This document shows positions 33,643-41,943 of a stretch of DNA of 64,000 nt, in pieces (positions within the stretch are counted from its first letter, which is position 1; each line of letters starts with the position of its first letter). The notes under the pieces are model-generated. The model was not told the origin of the DNA and did no database searches. It worked only from the letters and a program-made list of their open reading frames with translations. The translations under genes were made by a program, and so were the position numbers. This DNA comes from Planctomycetota bacterium (GTDB lineage: Bacteria > Planctomycetota > B15-G4). The stretch lies in contig JAJDEO010000041.1 of NCBI GenBank assembly GCA_029259745.1, positions 83,374 to 147,373 of the forward strand. The letters run 5' to 3'.

Positions 33643-34533
33643 GTGAACCGAACATCCCCTCCACTCCCCGGCTGGCTGCCACTCGCCGTCACATCGGTGC
33701 TGTGGGCGTTCTCGTTCGGACTCATCCGGCAAGAGCTCGTGGGCGTGCCCGCGCCGTTCGTCGCTGCGGTGCGTCTCGGACTGGCATGGCTGGTGATGTT
33801 GCCGCTGTGGCGCCCGCGCAGCGTGAGCACGCGTGACCACGTCGCGCTCATGGCGATCGGCGCCGTGCAGTACGGCGTCATGTACGTGCTCTACATCCGC
33901 GCCTACGCGCATCTCGAGGGACACGAGGTCGCCCTGCTGACGGCACTCACGCCGCTGCACGTCGTCTTTCTCTCGATGCTCTGGACGCGCCGAACAAGCG
34001 GCATCGCACGCGCGCTCAGCGCCGCACTCCTCGCCGCGGTGGGTGCGGCGGTGCTTGCCTGGCGCCTCGAGGCCGACGGCGTCAGCTCGTGGCTCGGCAT
34101 CGGGCTCGTCCAGCTCGCGAACATCTGCTTCGCCTGGGGTCAGCTGGCTTACGCGGCGCGCTTCCGGGGTCGCGAGGTGCCCCAGCAGGCGCGCGTCTTC
34201 GCCGACCTCTACCTCGGCGGCCTGCTCGTCGCGCTCGCCGCCAGCTGGACATCGCTCGACTCCCTCCCCGAGCTGACCTCGCGCCAGATCGCCACGCTGG
34301 CGTACCTCGGTGTCATCCCGTCCGGCCTCGGCTTCTTTCTCTGGAACCTCGGCGCCGCGCGCGTCTCGGCCACTGCTCTCGCAGTTTGGAACAACGTCAA
34401 GGTGCCGCTCGGTGTGCTGGCGTCCCTGCTGGCATTCGGCGAACCGGTACGCGCCGTCCCCCTGGCTCTGGGATCGGCTCTGATCGCTCTGGCCCTCGTG
34501 ATCGCGTCGCGTCAGCCCGCCGCCGCCGACTGA
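33643..34533 (+). CDS. EamA/DMT-family transporter
   Basis: GTG 33643 gives 296 residues that are mostly hydrophobic, with about ten transmembrane helices in two five-helix repeats. These run from WLPLAVTSVLWAFSFGLIR to ALGSALIALALVIASRQ. The second repeat carries the EamA-type end LGVIPSGLGFFLWNLGAARVSATALAVWNNVKVPLGVL. Family members move amino acids or other small metabolites across the inner membrane; the substrate here is unknown. Upstream in-frame starts would add about 48 hydrophilic residues over the hairpin, so I prefer the GTG. Confidence 0.88.
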   Translation: MNRTSPPLPGWLPLAVTSVLWAFSFGLIRQELVGVPAPFVAAVRLGLAWLVMLPLWRPRSVSTRDHVALMAIGAVQYGVMYVLYIRAYAHLEGHEVALLTALTPLHVVFLSMLWTRRTSGIARALSAALLAAVGAAVLAWRLEADGVSSWLGIGLVQLANICFAWGQLAYAARFRGREVPQQARVFADLYLGGLLVALAASWTSLDSLPELTSRQIATLAYLGVIPSGLGFFLWNLGAARVSATALAVWNNVKVPLGVLASLLAFGEPVRAVPLALGSALIALALVIASRQPAAAD

Positions 34534-34575
34534 CCGACCTTGCGGCATCGCCGATCACGCCCCATGGTGTGACCC

Positions 34576-35430
34576 ATGCACAGCACCGTGTCCACGCCCC
34601 GCGCCACGATCAAGGGCGCCTCGCTCGCGGGGCTCTACACGTCCCTGTGGGTGCCCGAGCTCGACGCGCTGCTCGACGCCGGCCACGCCTTCCGCCGCGC
34701 GGCGAGCTGTTCGCGCCTCTATCTCAGTCATGCCCACGTCGACCACGTCGGCGCGTTGCCGAGCCTGCTCGGGATGCGCGGACTCATGGGACTGCGCGAG
34801 CCGCTCGAGGTCTACTGCCCGCACGCCATCGTCGACCCTCTGCGCGCCGGACTCGAGGCCTTCGGCGCGATGCACCACTGGACGCTCGACGTCAAGCTGA
34901 CGCCGATGGCGCCGGGTGACGAGGTCCGCATCAACCGCGACCTGCACGTGCGCGCCTTCGCCACGCGCCACACGGTCCCGTCCCTCGGCTTCCTGTTCCT
35001 GCGACGCGTCAAGCGCCTGCGCCCCGAGTTCCTCGAGCTGCCGGGCCCCGAGATCGCCGAGCGGCGCCAGCGCGGAGAGGATCTCTTCACGCTGCACGAG
35101 CACCTCGACCTCGCCTACGCCACCGACACGCGCCCGCGCGTCCTCGACGAGAACCCCGAGCTCTACGACGTCTCGACGCTGATCCTCGAATGCTCGTTCC
35201 TCGACGAGCGCAAGTCGCTCGACGCAGCCCGTGCCGGCGGACACATCCACCTCGACGAGCTCCTCGAGCGCGCCGAGAACTTCCGCAACGACGCCCTCGT
35301 CCTCATGCACTTCAGCCAGCTCTACAAGCCGGCCGAGGTCGTCGAGATCCTCGACGAGCGTTGCCCGCCTGCGCTGCGCGCGATCGTGCACCCGCTGCTG
35401 CCGCGCACGCCGCGCGAGTGGTGGACGTGA
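34576..35430 (+). CDS. Metallo-beta-lactamase-fold hydrolase, RNase Z-like
   Basis: The 284-residue protein has the HxHxDH zinc motif in YLSHAHVDHVGA (H52, H54, D56, H57), a third-motif histidine in ATRHTVPSLGF, and a late histidine in LVLMHFSQLY. The LFLRRVKRLRPEF segment and 'LILECSFLDERKS.DAA..GHIH' match RNase Z/ElaC relatives rather than beta-lactamases. Its N-terminus is shorter than canonical tRNA 3'-endonuclease. It may process RNA 3' ends or hydrolyse another phosphodiester. It is the last plus-strand gene before the convergent envelope-protein array. Confidence 0.85.
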   Translation: MHSTVSTPRATIKGASLAGLYTSLWVPELDALLDAGHAFRRAASCSRLYLSHAHVDHVGALPSLLGMRGLMGLREPLEVYCPHAIVDPLRAGLEAFGAMHHWTLDVKLTPMAPGDEVRINRDLHVRAFATRHTVPSLGFLFLRRVKRLRPEFLELPGPEIAERRQRGEDLFTLHEHLDLAYATDTRPRVLDENPELYDVSTLILECSFLDERKSLDAARAGGHIHLDELLERAENFRNDALVLMHFSQLYKPAEVVEILDERCPPALRAIVHPLLPRTPREWWT

Positions 35431-35446
35431 CACGGGCGTCAGGCAA

Positions 35447-37042
35447 TCAGCCGTCCGACGACGGTTCCGCGACGGCCCGGCTGAGTTCGACGTCGTAGTG
35501 CAGCGTGTCGGCACTCAAGAGCACCTCCTCGAGTTCGTATCCCGGTGACGTGATGTTCACGGCGACGAACTCGCTGTCGAGCGTGCGCGGTCGTCTGAAG
35601 CCGATCAGGCCCGTGTCCGGGTCGGCGAAGAGGTGCGTGGAGTTGGTGTGCAAGCGCGGCTCCCATTGATTGCGGAGCTCGACGTCGAAGGATGCACGAT
35701 CGATGGGATGCCCCGTGTCGGCGTCGACGAGGCGGAACGTCGAAACAGGTGCCGGCTCCATCGGAACGAACGTCTCGGCCGGAGCCAGGAGGAGTCCGTC
35801 GACGTGCAGCACGGCCTGGTAGTGCGCGCCGATGATCGTGAGCGTGGAGAAGATCGTGTCGACGTCGAGCTCGACCCGCCCGCGGTCGACTTCGCGCGTG
35901 GCTGCGATTCGTCGCGCGCTCGGATAGCCCACGGGCGTGCCGGAGAGGTGCGAGCGCAGGCGCGTGCGCGGACCGAAGTCGATCGGCAGCAACGTCTCGG
36001 CGTCGACGAGTGAGAGGCGGACGCGCCGTTGCGGTGTGAGCTCGAAGACGAGGCCCGGCTCGACCTCGACACTTGGAAGCCAGAGCGTCGAGTACCCACC
36101 ACACGCGACGCGGACGCCGGCCACGTCACAGGGCACATCCGCCGCCGTGATCCCGAACTTGCCCTTCTCGAACGCAGCCGTGACGAGCTCGCCGTCGGGA
36201 CAGACGATGCCCACGGTCGCCTGCCGAAGCTGCGTCCCGAGGTGATCGACGACCGTCCAGTCGAGGACATCGGAATCCGGCAGCCTCACGGTTCCCAGCG
36301 CGACGTGGCGCCGGCCGCGCTCAAACGAGATCCCCTGCACGAGCCGCGAACGCATTCCGGCTTGGACGAGACAGGCGCCGTCCTCGCCGCGGATCCCCGC
36401 GAGACGTGCCCGCCCGGCCTCGTTCGTGAAGGTCATGGGCGTCGCACGTCCCTCGAGGCGCAGCATCATCGCGAACTGTTCGCCAGGCGAGGCCTCGAAC
36501 GCGAAGCGCGGGACCGACGTGCGCGAGCCACCGCGCCAGATCACGAGCGCACCGTCGACCGGCTCGCCACGTTCGTCGACGACGGTGAGCGACACCGACG
36601 CACCGCCCACGAGGACGATCTCGAGCTCGTCCCTGCCGGCGCGTTGTGCGACCGTCGGCGACACCATCGCCTGGCGGTGTTGTGGGTGCTCCACGAGCCA
36701 GGTCGTGGCGGCGAGTGCGGGGAGCTCGAAGTGTCCCTCGTCATCCGTGACCGCGTCGACGTCGAGGGTTTCGAGGCGCGTGAGCGTGGCGCCTTCGAGG
36801 GGCCCGAGAGCGTCGCCGAGGACACGGCCCGAGACGCGTGGCTCATCCAGTGACTGGACGGTCGCGGCCTGCGTACGTTCCGGGAGCACGGCGACCGTGC
36901 CGGCGTCCGGCGCGAGGACGCGTACCGCCGGTACCGCGTCCGCCTCGGCGTCCCGCGCGTGCATCGGCCAGATCCACCACGCCACGAACGCGACGAGCAC
37001 GAGCACGATGACGACGGCGGCGACAACGAGCGAGCGCTTCAT
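35447..37042 (-). CDS. Membrane-anchored carboxypeptidase-regulatory-like protein, array member 4
   Basis: The 531-residue product has one N-terminal transmembrane helix (VVAAVVIVLVLVAFVAWWIW) and an extracytoplasmic body of successive beta domains. The first is carboxypeptidase-regulatory-like (VSGRVLGDALGPLEGATLTRL). A central segment LAGIRGEDGACLVQAG and a strand ending in VALGTVRLP are shared with the three neighbouring paralogues. The start codon overlaps the stop of the preceding gene (ATGA). No catalytic motif is visible. The domains are typically structural or carbohydrate/protein-binding. Expression as part of the 40759-to-35447 transcription unit is very likely. Confidence 0.8.
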   Translation of the reverse strand: MKRSLVVAAVVIVLVLVAFVAWWIWPMHARDAEADAVPAVRVLAPDAGTVAVLPERTQAATVQSLDEPRVSGRVLGDALGPLEGATLTRLETLDVDAVTDDEGHFELPALAATTWLVEHPQHRQAMVSPTVAQRAGRDELEIVLVGGASVSLTVVDERGEPVDGALVIWRGGSRTSVPRFAFEASPGEQFAMMLRLEGRATPMTFTNEAGRARLAGIRGEDGACLVQAGMRSRLVQGISFERGRRHVALGTVRLPDSDVLDWTVVDHLGTQLRQATVGIVCPDGELVTAAFEKGKFGITAADVPCDVAGVRVACGGYSTLWLPSVEVEPGLVFELTPQRRVRLSLVDAETLLPIDFGPRTRLRSHLSGTPVGYPSARRIAATREVDRGRVELDVDTIFSTLTIIGAHYQAVLHVDGLLLAPAETFVPMEPAPVSTFRLVDADTGHPIDRASFDVELRNQWEPRLHTNSTHLFADPDTGLIGFRRPRTLDSEFVAVNITSPGYELEEVLLSADTLHYDVELSRAVAEPSSDG

Positions 37043-38649
37043 CGGCGCGGGTGCTCCCACGGTTCCTCAGGCTCGAGGGCCACGTCGACGAGCTCCCCAG
37101 CCGGAGGCGCCGGGATCGACATGAGGCGGTAGCCGTCTGCAGCGATCACCACGCCTAGCGAATCATCAGCGAAGCCCGACGCGCGCGTCGTCTCGAAGAG
37201 CCCGGTCGACGGGTCCGTCGCGTTCTCGAGGAACGCCTCGGTATCGATCTTGTCCCAGCGCGCGTTCTCCGCGCGATCCGGGAAGGGCACGCTTGAAGCC
37301 TTGGTGATGATGTACGCCGCCGTGAGCGGAACACCCGTGCTGGCGTCAGTGATGCGCAACCGGACGGGAGGCTGGGCGCCCATCGCGACGCGAATCTCGT
37401 CGACGCCGGGCGGGATGTCGCGGAGGTCGATCTCGGCGTGATAGTTCGCCACGGCGATCTCCAGCCGCGTGAAGATCTCGTCGAGCGTCACGCGTGCGCG
37501 GCCGCCGCCGACATCACCGGCGTCTTCGAAGGGAAGGCTGCGAGGCGCGTGAGGTGGAAGCTGCGGGTCGTCGAGTCGGTAGCGGAAGGACGTGCGGCCG
37601 CGAAGATCGATCGGCGCCTGGGTTTCTGCGTCCACGAGGTAGAGCGCGACCTTGCGGCGTCGCTCGAGTTCGATCGTCGCGTTCGCCGCCACGAGCAGGT
37701 CGGGGACCCAGCGCGTCGTGTAGGAGTCGTGCGCGAGCTTGATACCAAGGTGGGAGCACGGAACGCTCGCCATGTCGAATGGCAGGTTGCCGAGCGCGTC
37801 GGTCGTCACGGACCCCGCGCGCTTCGTGCCGCAATGCAGCGTCACGGCCACGCCCGCGAGCGGCCGACCCGCGCGGTCGACAACCGTCCATGTGACCTTC
37901 GGTACAGGCATGCGCACCGTGCCGAGGTCGACGACCTCGCGGCCCTCGAGCCGCACGTCGGCGACACGCTGGCTCGCCGTCTCGGTTCCGATGAGACACG
38001 CGCCGCGCGCATCCGTGATGCCCGAGAGGCGCGCGAACCCCTCGCGATCCGTCAGCGTCATCGGCCTGTGCCGCCCCTCGATGCGCTGCGCGAGTTCGAA
38101 GCGGCGCCCCGGCGCAATGCCGCCACCGAGGCGCATCACGTCCGTGCGATCGTCCGTGCGCCACATGACGAGCGCGTGCTCGATCGGGTCTCCGTCGTGG
38201 TCGACGACGCGCAGCAGGATGTCGGAACCCGACGTCATCGCGATCACGAGCGGCTGCGTGCCGACGCGCTGCACCTCCGTCGGGCGCACGATCTCCTGGC
38301 GGAACCCGTCGCCGCGAACGAGCAGGACATCCTCGCCTTCGGGGAGCACGAACACGCCACGGTCGTTCGTGAACCCACGCGCCTTCAACGTCGCGAGCGA
38401 TGTCACGGTCGCGCCTGCGATCGGACGACCCCGTGCATCGACGACGCGCCCGTGCGGGCGGGCGATCGCGAGCACCTCCGGTTCGTCACGCTCGGTGGTC
38501 AGTGGCGCCGAAACATCACCGGCGGCCACCTTGCTGGCAGACGACGGAGGCAGCACCGTCGGAACATCCGTGCGATCGGTCTCCACGGGCCAGAGCCACC
38601 ACGCGACGGCGAGCAGTGCGAGGCAGGCGACGCCGACAGCGCGCATCAT
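37039..38649 (-). CDS. Membrane-anchored carboxypeptidase-regulatory-like protein, array member 3
   Basis: From ATG 38649, which overlaps the preceding stop (ATGA), the product is 536 residues. It has a transmembrane anchor (VGVACLALLAVAWWLW) and then GRVVDARGRPIAGATVTSL (carboxypeptidase-regulatory-like), RQEIVRPTEVQRVGTQPL, LRVVDHDGDPIEHALVMWR, LSGITDARGACLIGTE and VDLGTVRMP. Several further Ig-like beta strands follow. The order of these blocks is the same in the proteins at 35447-37042 and 38646-40310. Function is unknown; a role in the envelope or surface matrix is inferred from topology. Confidence 0.8.
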   Translation of the reverse strand: MMRAVGVACLALLAVAWWLWPVETDRTDVPTVLPPSSASKVAAGDVSAPLTTERDEPEVLAIARPHGRVVDARGRPIAGATVTSLATLKARGFTNDRGVFVLPEGEDVLLVRGDGFRQEIVRPTEVQRVGTQPLVIAMTSGSDILLRVVDHDGDPIEHALVMWRTDDRTDVMRLGGGIAPGRRFELAQRIEGRHRPMTLTDREGFARLSGITDARGACLIGTETASQRVADVRLEGREVVDLGTVRMPVPKVTWTVVDRAGRPLAGVAVTLHCGTKRAGSVTTDALGNLPFDMASVPCSHLGIKLAHDSYTTRWVPDLLVAANATIELERRRKVALYLVDAETQAPIDLRGRTSFRYRLDDPQLPPHAPRSLPFEDAGDVGGGRARVTLDEIFTRLEIAVANYHAEIDLRDIPPGVDEIRVAMGAQPPVRLRITDASTGVPLTAAYIITKASSVPFPDRAENARWDKIDTEAFLENATDPSTGLFETTRASGFADDSLGVVIAADGYRLMSIPAPPAGELVDVALEPEEPWEHPRR

Positions 38650-40310
38650 CGCTGGCGGCTCTCCGACGACAGGTCCGGGACGAGCGTGAAATCGTGCTCG
38701 TCCGGGAAAGCACTGCGCGCGCCGAACGACAGCGGGTCGGCCTCGAAACCCTCGACGCTCGCGAAGAGCAGCAGTTCGCCCGACGTCGGCAGCGTGTTCG
38801 GGTCGAGCAGGTAGTCGCCCGACGTCGCGCCCGGCCGCGCGTGGACGCGACGGTAGTGGAAGGTCTTCCCGTCGCCCTTCTCGATGACCTGCGTGACCTT
38901 GAAGTTCGCGCCTTCCACGCCGGCCCCCGTCGCACCGTCGACGACGCGCAGGCGCATGTCGACCGCCGGCCAGAGCTCGACGAGTTCGGGCTCGGTCGAC
39001 GACGCCTTCGTCGGCACGTCGAACAGCACGTGACGATAGCCCTCGCACTGCAGCGCGAGCGTCCAACCCAAACGGTCGATACCGGGAATCGCCACGAGCC
39101 CGCTGGCGTCCGGCGTGACGCTCCACTCGGTCTGGACGTCGACCTCGAGTGATGTCGGCGGGCGCTGGGCCGAGAGCAGCGCGAGCATCTCGCGCGTGAT
39201 CGGCTGTCCGGACGGGCCGTCGATGACGCGCAGGAGTAGATCGAGACGCGACGGCAGCGTGACTTCGAGGAACTCGTCGGGCGTGACCGGTCCCTGTTCG
39301 GCCGTGGAGTAATCGCGATGCGTCACGACGAGCGCGTACTCGTACGCGCCGGGTAGACGCGGGATCGCGAAGTTGCCGCCCGCATCCGAGACGCCCGTGC
39401 GCGAGCGCCAGATGGCGTCGTTCGCCACCTCGACCTGCGCGCCGGCGATCGGCACGGCGCGCTCGTCGCTCACACGACCGCGCAGCGTAACGCCGGCGGG
39501 CAACGTCACGGCGCCGATGTCGACATCGCCACTGAGCGGCATCGTGATCGCGGGGACGATGTGACGCGGAAACTCGTCGCTGTCGATCAAGCAGGCGCCG
39601 TACTCGGTGGTGATCCCGGCCAGCACGGCGCGCCCGTCGTCATCCGTGAGCGTGAGCACGCTTGCCGGCACGTGCCCGGAGTGCGCGAGGTGCGCGAGCA
39701 ACTCGTAGCGCTCCGCGATCGTCTCTTCGCCGTACGGAATCCGCAGGTTGTCGCCGTCGATCCACGCGACGAGCGCGGATGGCACGGGGCGCCCGTGCAC
39801 ATCGACCACGCGGAGGATCAGGCGCGCCCCCGAGATGAGCGTGATACGCATGGGCGCCGTCGCCGCGCGCTGCGCCGAGGTCGGGCGATGGATGCCTTGG
39901 CGGTGGTGCGAGTGTCGGACGAGAAGCGCCTCGCCGTCGGCGAGCGGCGCCGAGAGCGCGAACGTTCCGTCGGCGCGTGTCGTGGCGAGCACGTCGAAGG
40001 TGGCACTGCGCGCGATCGTCGCACCCTCGATGGGACGTCCCTCGTCATCGACAACGACGCCGTGCGGCGCGCGCTCGGACAGCGCAGCGCCCGCCGACGT
40101 CGAGCTTTCGGGCAACTCCGACAGCACGTGCGCCTTGCCGTCTTCCCCTGCGGCCAAGGGCGCCTCGGGCGGCTCGACAGCATCGCTGCCGATCACATCG
40201 ACCCGCGGCGTCACGACATCGACGGCGGGCGTCGCGCGCGTCTCACTCAGCGCGAACCACGCCACGACTCCCACCAGCAAGACGGTCACCGCCGACAACG
40301 CCACTCGCAT
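38646..40310 (-). CDS. Membrane-anchored carboxypeptidase-regulatory-like protein, array member 2
   Basis: ATG 40310 has a strong GGAGGG ribosome-binding site six bases upstream and gives 554 residues. An N-terminal hydrophobic anchor (ALSAVTVLLVGVVAWFAL) precedes GVVVDDEGRPIEGATIARS, RQGIHRPTSAQRAATAPM, LRVVDVHGRPVPSALVAW, LAGITTEYGACLIDSD and VDIGAVTLP, the same ordered blocks as its neighbours. A later GRVSDERAVPIAGAQVEV is a second carboxypeptidase-regulatory-like domain. It is longer than the other two, with extra C-terminal beta domains. It is coupled to the next gene by an ATGA overlap. Confidence 0.8.
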   Translation of the reverse strand: MRVALSAVTVLLVGVVAWFALSETRATPAVDVVTPRVDVIGSDAVEPPEAPLAAGEDGKAHVLSELPESSTSAGAALSERAPHGVVVDDEGRPIEGATIARSATFDVLATTRADGTFALSAPLADGEALLVRHSHHRQGIHRPTSAQRAATAPMRITLISGARLILRVVDVHGRPVPSALVAWIDGDNLRIPYGEETIAERYELLAHLAHSGHVPASVLTLTDDDGRAVLAGITTEYGACLIDSDEFPRHIVPAITMPLSGDVDIGAVTLPAGVTLRGRVSDERAVPIAGAQVEVANDAIWRSRTGVSDAGGNFAIPRLPGAYEYALVVTHRDYSTAEQGPVTPDEFLEVTLPSRLDLLLRVIDGPSGQPITREMLALLSAQRPPTSLEVDVQTEWSVTPDASGLVAIPGIDRLGWTLALQCEGYRHVLFDVPTKASSTEPELVELWPAVDMRLRVVDGATGAGVEGANFKVTQVIEKGDGKTFHYRRVHARPGATSGDYLLDPNTLPTSGELLLFASVEGFEADPLSFGARSAFPDEHDFTLVPDLSSESRQR

Positions 40311-40345
40311 CGCACCCTCCACAGCCACCGATCGTACAGCTTGGC

Positions 40346-40759
40346 TCAGCGCCGTGAAGTCAGCGCCGGGTCCCCAACCGGGTCGTTGTATTGCACGCCC
40401 ACGGTGGCGTCGGGCGCCGGTGTGCCATCAGCGTGGAACACACGTCCAGCGAGGGCAGGCGGTGCGGGCTGGATCGCGCCGAGGTCGACGACGGCGACGG
40501 GCTCGATCGGCGCGTTGATGCCGTCGACCACATGCTCCGCGGCCCAGGGCGAGTAGATCACGCAGACGCCGTCAGCGTGCGTGATGCCGGAGAGGCGCGC
40601 ACGGCCAACGCAAGCGGCACGTCGTCGGTGCGTCACCGTCGCATCGACGATCGGACGCCCCGCCTCGTCGACGACGACGAACTCGTCGGCCCACACGTTC
40701 GCCGCGACGAACAACACGCTCGCCGCGACGATCAACCCACGCGCAGACCCCGCGTTCAT
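40346..40759 (-). CDS. Short secreted paralogue, array member 1
   Basis: The 137-residue product has a signal peptide (LIVAASVLFVAANVWA) and keeps only the core of its larger neighbours: VVVDEAGRPIVDATVTHRR, LSGITHADGVCVIYSP and VVDLGAIQP, then a short GRVFHADGTPAPDATV. The shared 'LSGIT...G.C.I' and 'VDLG.I' blocks identify it as a truncated or ancestral form of the same family. It lies 35 bases upstream of array member 2 on the same strand and is probably the first gene of the unit. It lacks the transmembrane anchor of the others and would be released to the periplasm. Confidence 0.75.
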   Translation of the reverse strand: MNAGSARGLIVAASVLFVAANVWADEFVVVDEAGRPIVDATVTHRRRAACVGRARLSGITHADGVCVIYSPWAAEHVVDGINAPIEPVAVVDLGAIQPAPPALAGRVFHADGTPAPDATVGVQYNDPVGDPALTSRR

Positions 40760-40778
40760 ACCCGTCCCCGACGCTCGG

Positions 40779-41489
40779 TCAGTCGCGCCGACCACCGAGA
40801 AGCAGCGACGCCCAGTAGAGCAGCTGCACGAACGAGGCCAGCGCCGCGGCGACGTACGTCATGGCGGCGGCGTCGAGCACCTTCTTGGCGCCTTGGAGTT
40901 CCTCGCCCGTCGTGAAGCCGCCTTGGTCGAGCGCGTAGATCGCGCGCTTCGAGGCGTCGAACTCGACCGGCAGCGTGACGAGCGTAAAGATCGTGGTCGT
41001 CGCGAAAAGCGCGAGGCCGACCCAGCCGAGCAACCAGCTCAACGAACCGACCGTCGCCATGCCACCGAGGAGGAGCGAGGCGATGATCACGAACATCGAG
41101 ATCTTGCCGCCGAGTCCTGCCACGGGCACCCACGCCGACCGGAACTTCAGCGCGCCGTAGTTCTCGGCGTGCTGGATCGCGTGGCCGACCTCGTGCGCCG
41201 CGATCCCGAAGGCCGCCATCGAGCGGCTCGCGTAGACGGGCTCGCTGAGGCGCAGCGTCTTCGTGCGCGGGTCGTAGTGGTCGGAGAGCGCGCCGGGGAC
41301 GGGCTCCACGGTGACGTCGTGGATGTTGTACTGCTGGAGGATCTTGCGCGCGACGTCGGCGCCGGTAAGCCCCGAGCGCGTCGTGAACTGGCTGTACTTC
41401 GCGAAGGCCCCTTTGACCTTCGCCTGAGCCCACATGCCGGCGAGCGTGCCGATCCCGATGGCTACCCAGTACCAAACGTCTAACAGCAT
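40779..41489 (-). CDS. Membrane zinc metallopeptidase (YugP-like)
   Basis: The 236-residue integral membrane protein has an N-terminal helix (VWYWVAIGIGTLAGMWA) and the zinc motif AHEVGHAIQHAE (H99, E100, H103). Two or three C-terminal helices follow (MFVIIASLLLGGMATVG, GLALFATTTIFTLVTL, VAAALASFVQLLYWASLLLG). This is the layout of the neutral zinc metallopeptidase family typified by B. subtilis YugP. The physiological substrate of that family is not established. ATG 41489 matches the family's short N-terminus. It is directly upstream of the envelope-protein array on the same strand (19-base gap), so it may be co-transcribed with it. Confidence 0.92.
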   Translation of the reverse strand: MLLDVWYWVAIGIGTLAGMWAQAKVKGAFAKYSQFTTRSGLTGADVARKILQQYNIHDVTVEPVPGALSDHYDPRTKTLRLSEPVYASRSMAAFGIAAHEVGHAIQHAENYGALKFRSAWVPVAGLGGKISMFVIIASLLLGGMATVGSLSWLLGWVGLALFATTTIFTLVTLPVEFDASKRAIYALDQGGFTTGEELQGAKKVLDAAAMTYVAAALASFVQLLYWASLLLGGRRD

Positions 41490-41943
41490 CTCGGCAACTC
41501 CGTGTGGACGGCGCGAGCCGCCCGGGATCCTTACGCCCCGCACCAACGCGCGAGTGGTCTTTGTCCTTGGATGTTAGCGACCGCCGTGGGGTTTCGGCTC
41601 CATCGTCGCGAGCGACCGAGGGCGCGCCGCTCCCCACTGACGAAATCGAGAGGGTCTTAGCATCCCGGAAGGACCGCGCTCGACGTTCCAGCGCGCCCTC
41701 GCTCCCCCTGCTAGGCTGATCTTCCGGTGCAACGCTCTTCTTCAGCTCTTCAGCGCCGGCTCTCCGCCGGAGAGCGTGGGTCTTCTCCGACGGACCGAAA
41801 CGACCTGCGGGCCCCCGACTGGCCCTGCGCCCGCTTCTGTCGGTCAGGTTCGTCGCCCCCACCGATTCCCCTTACGAGTCCGTTGTAGACTGAGGGACGC
41901 TCCCCGATCGCCGCACACCACCGCACAGCCCCGACCGCACGCC
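41490..41943. other. Long divergent intergenic region
   Basis: About 450 bases separate the minus-strand zinc peptidase and the plus-strand PQQ dehydrogenase. I find no supportable gene. It must hold two promoters. The palindrome at 41759-41775 is the most structured element. TTGTAGACTGAGG at 41884-41896 contains a -10-like TAGACT close to the dehydrogenase start, but no clear -35 is visible. Confidence 0.45.
41759..41775. promoter_or_regulatory. Perfect 8-1-8 palindrome upstream of the PQQ dehydrogenase
   Basis: GCTCTCCG and CGGAGAGC flank a single C. A one-base centre cannot form an RNA loop without losing pairs, so a protein operator is more likely than a terminator. It lies 168 bases upstream of the dehydrogenase ATG and 270 bases upstream of the peptidase ATG. 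Confidence 0.4.
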
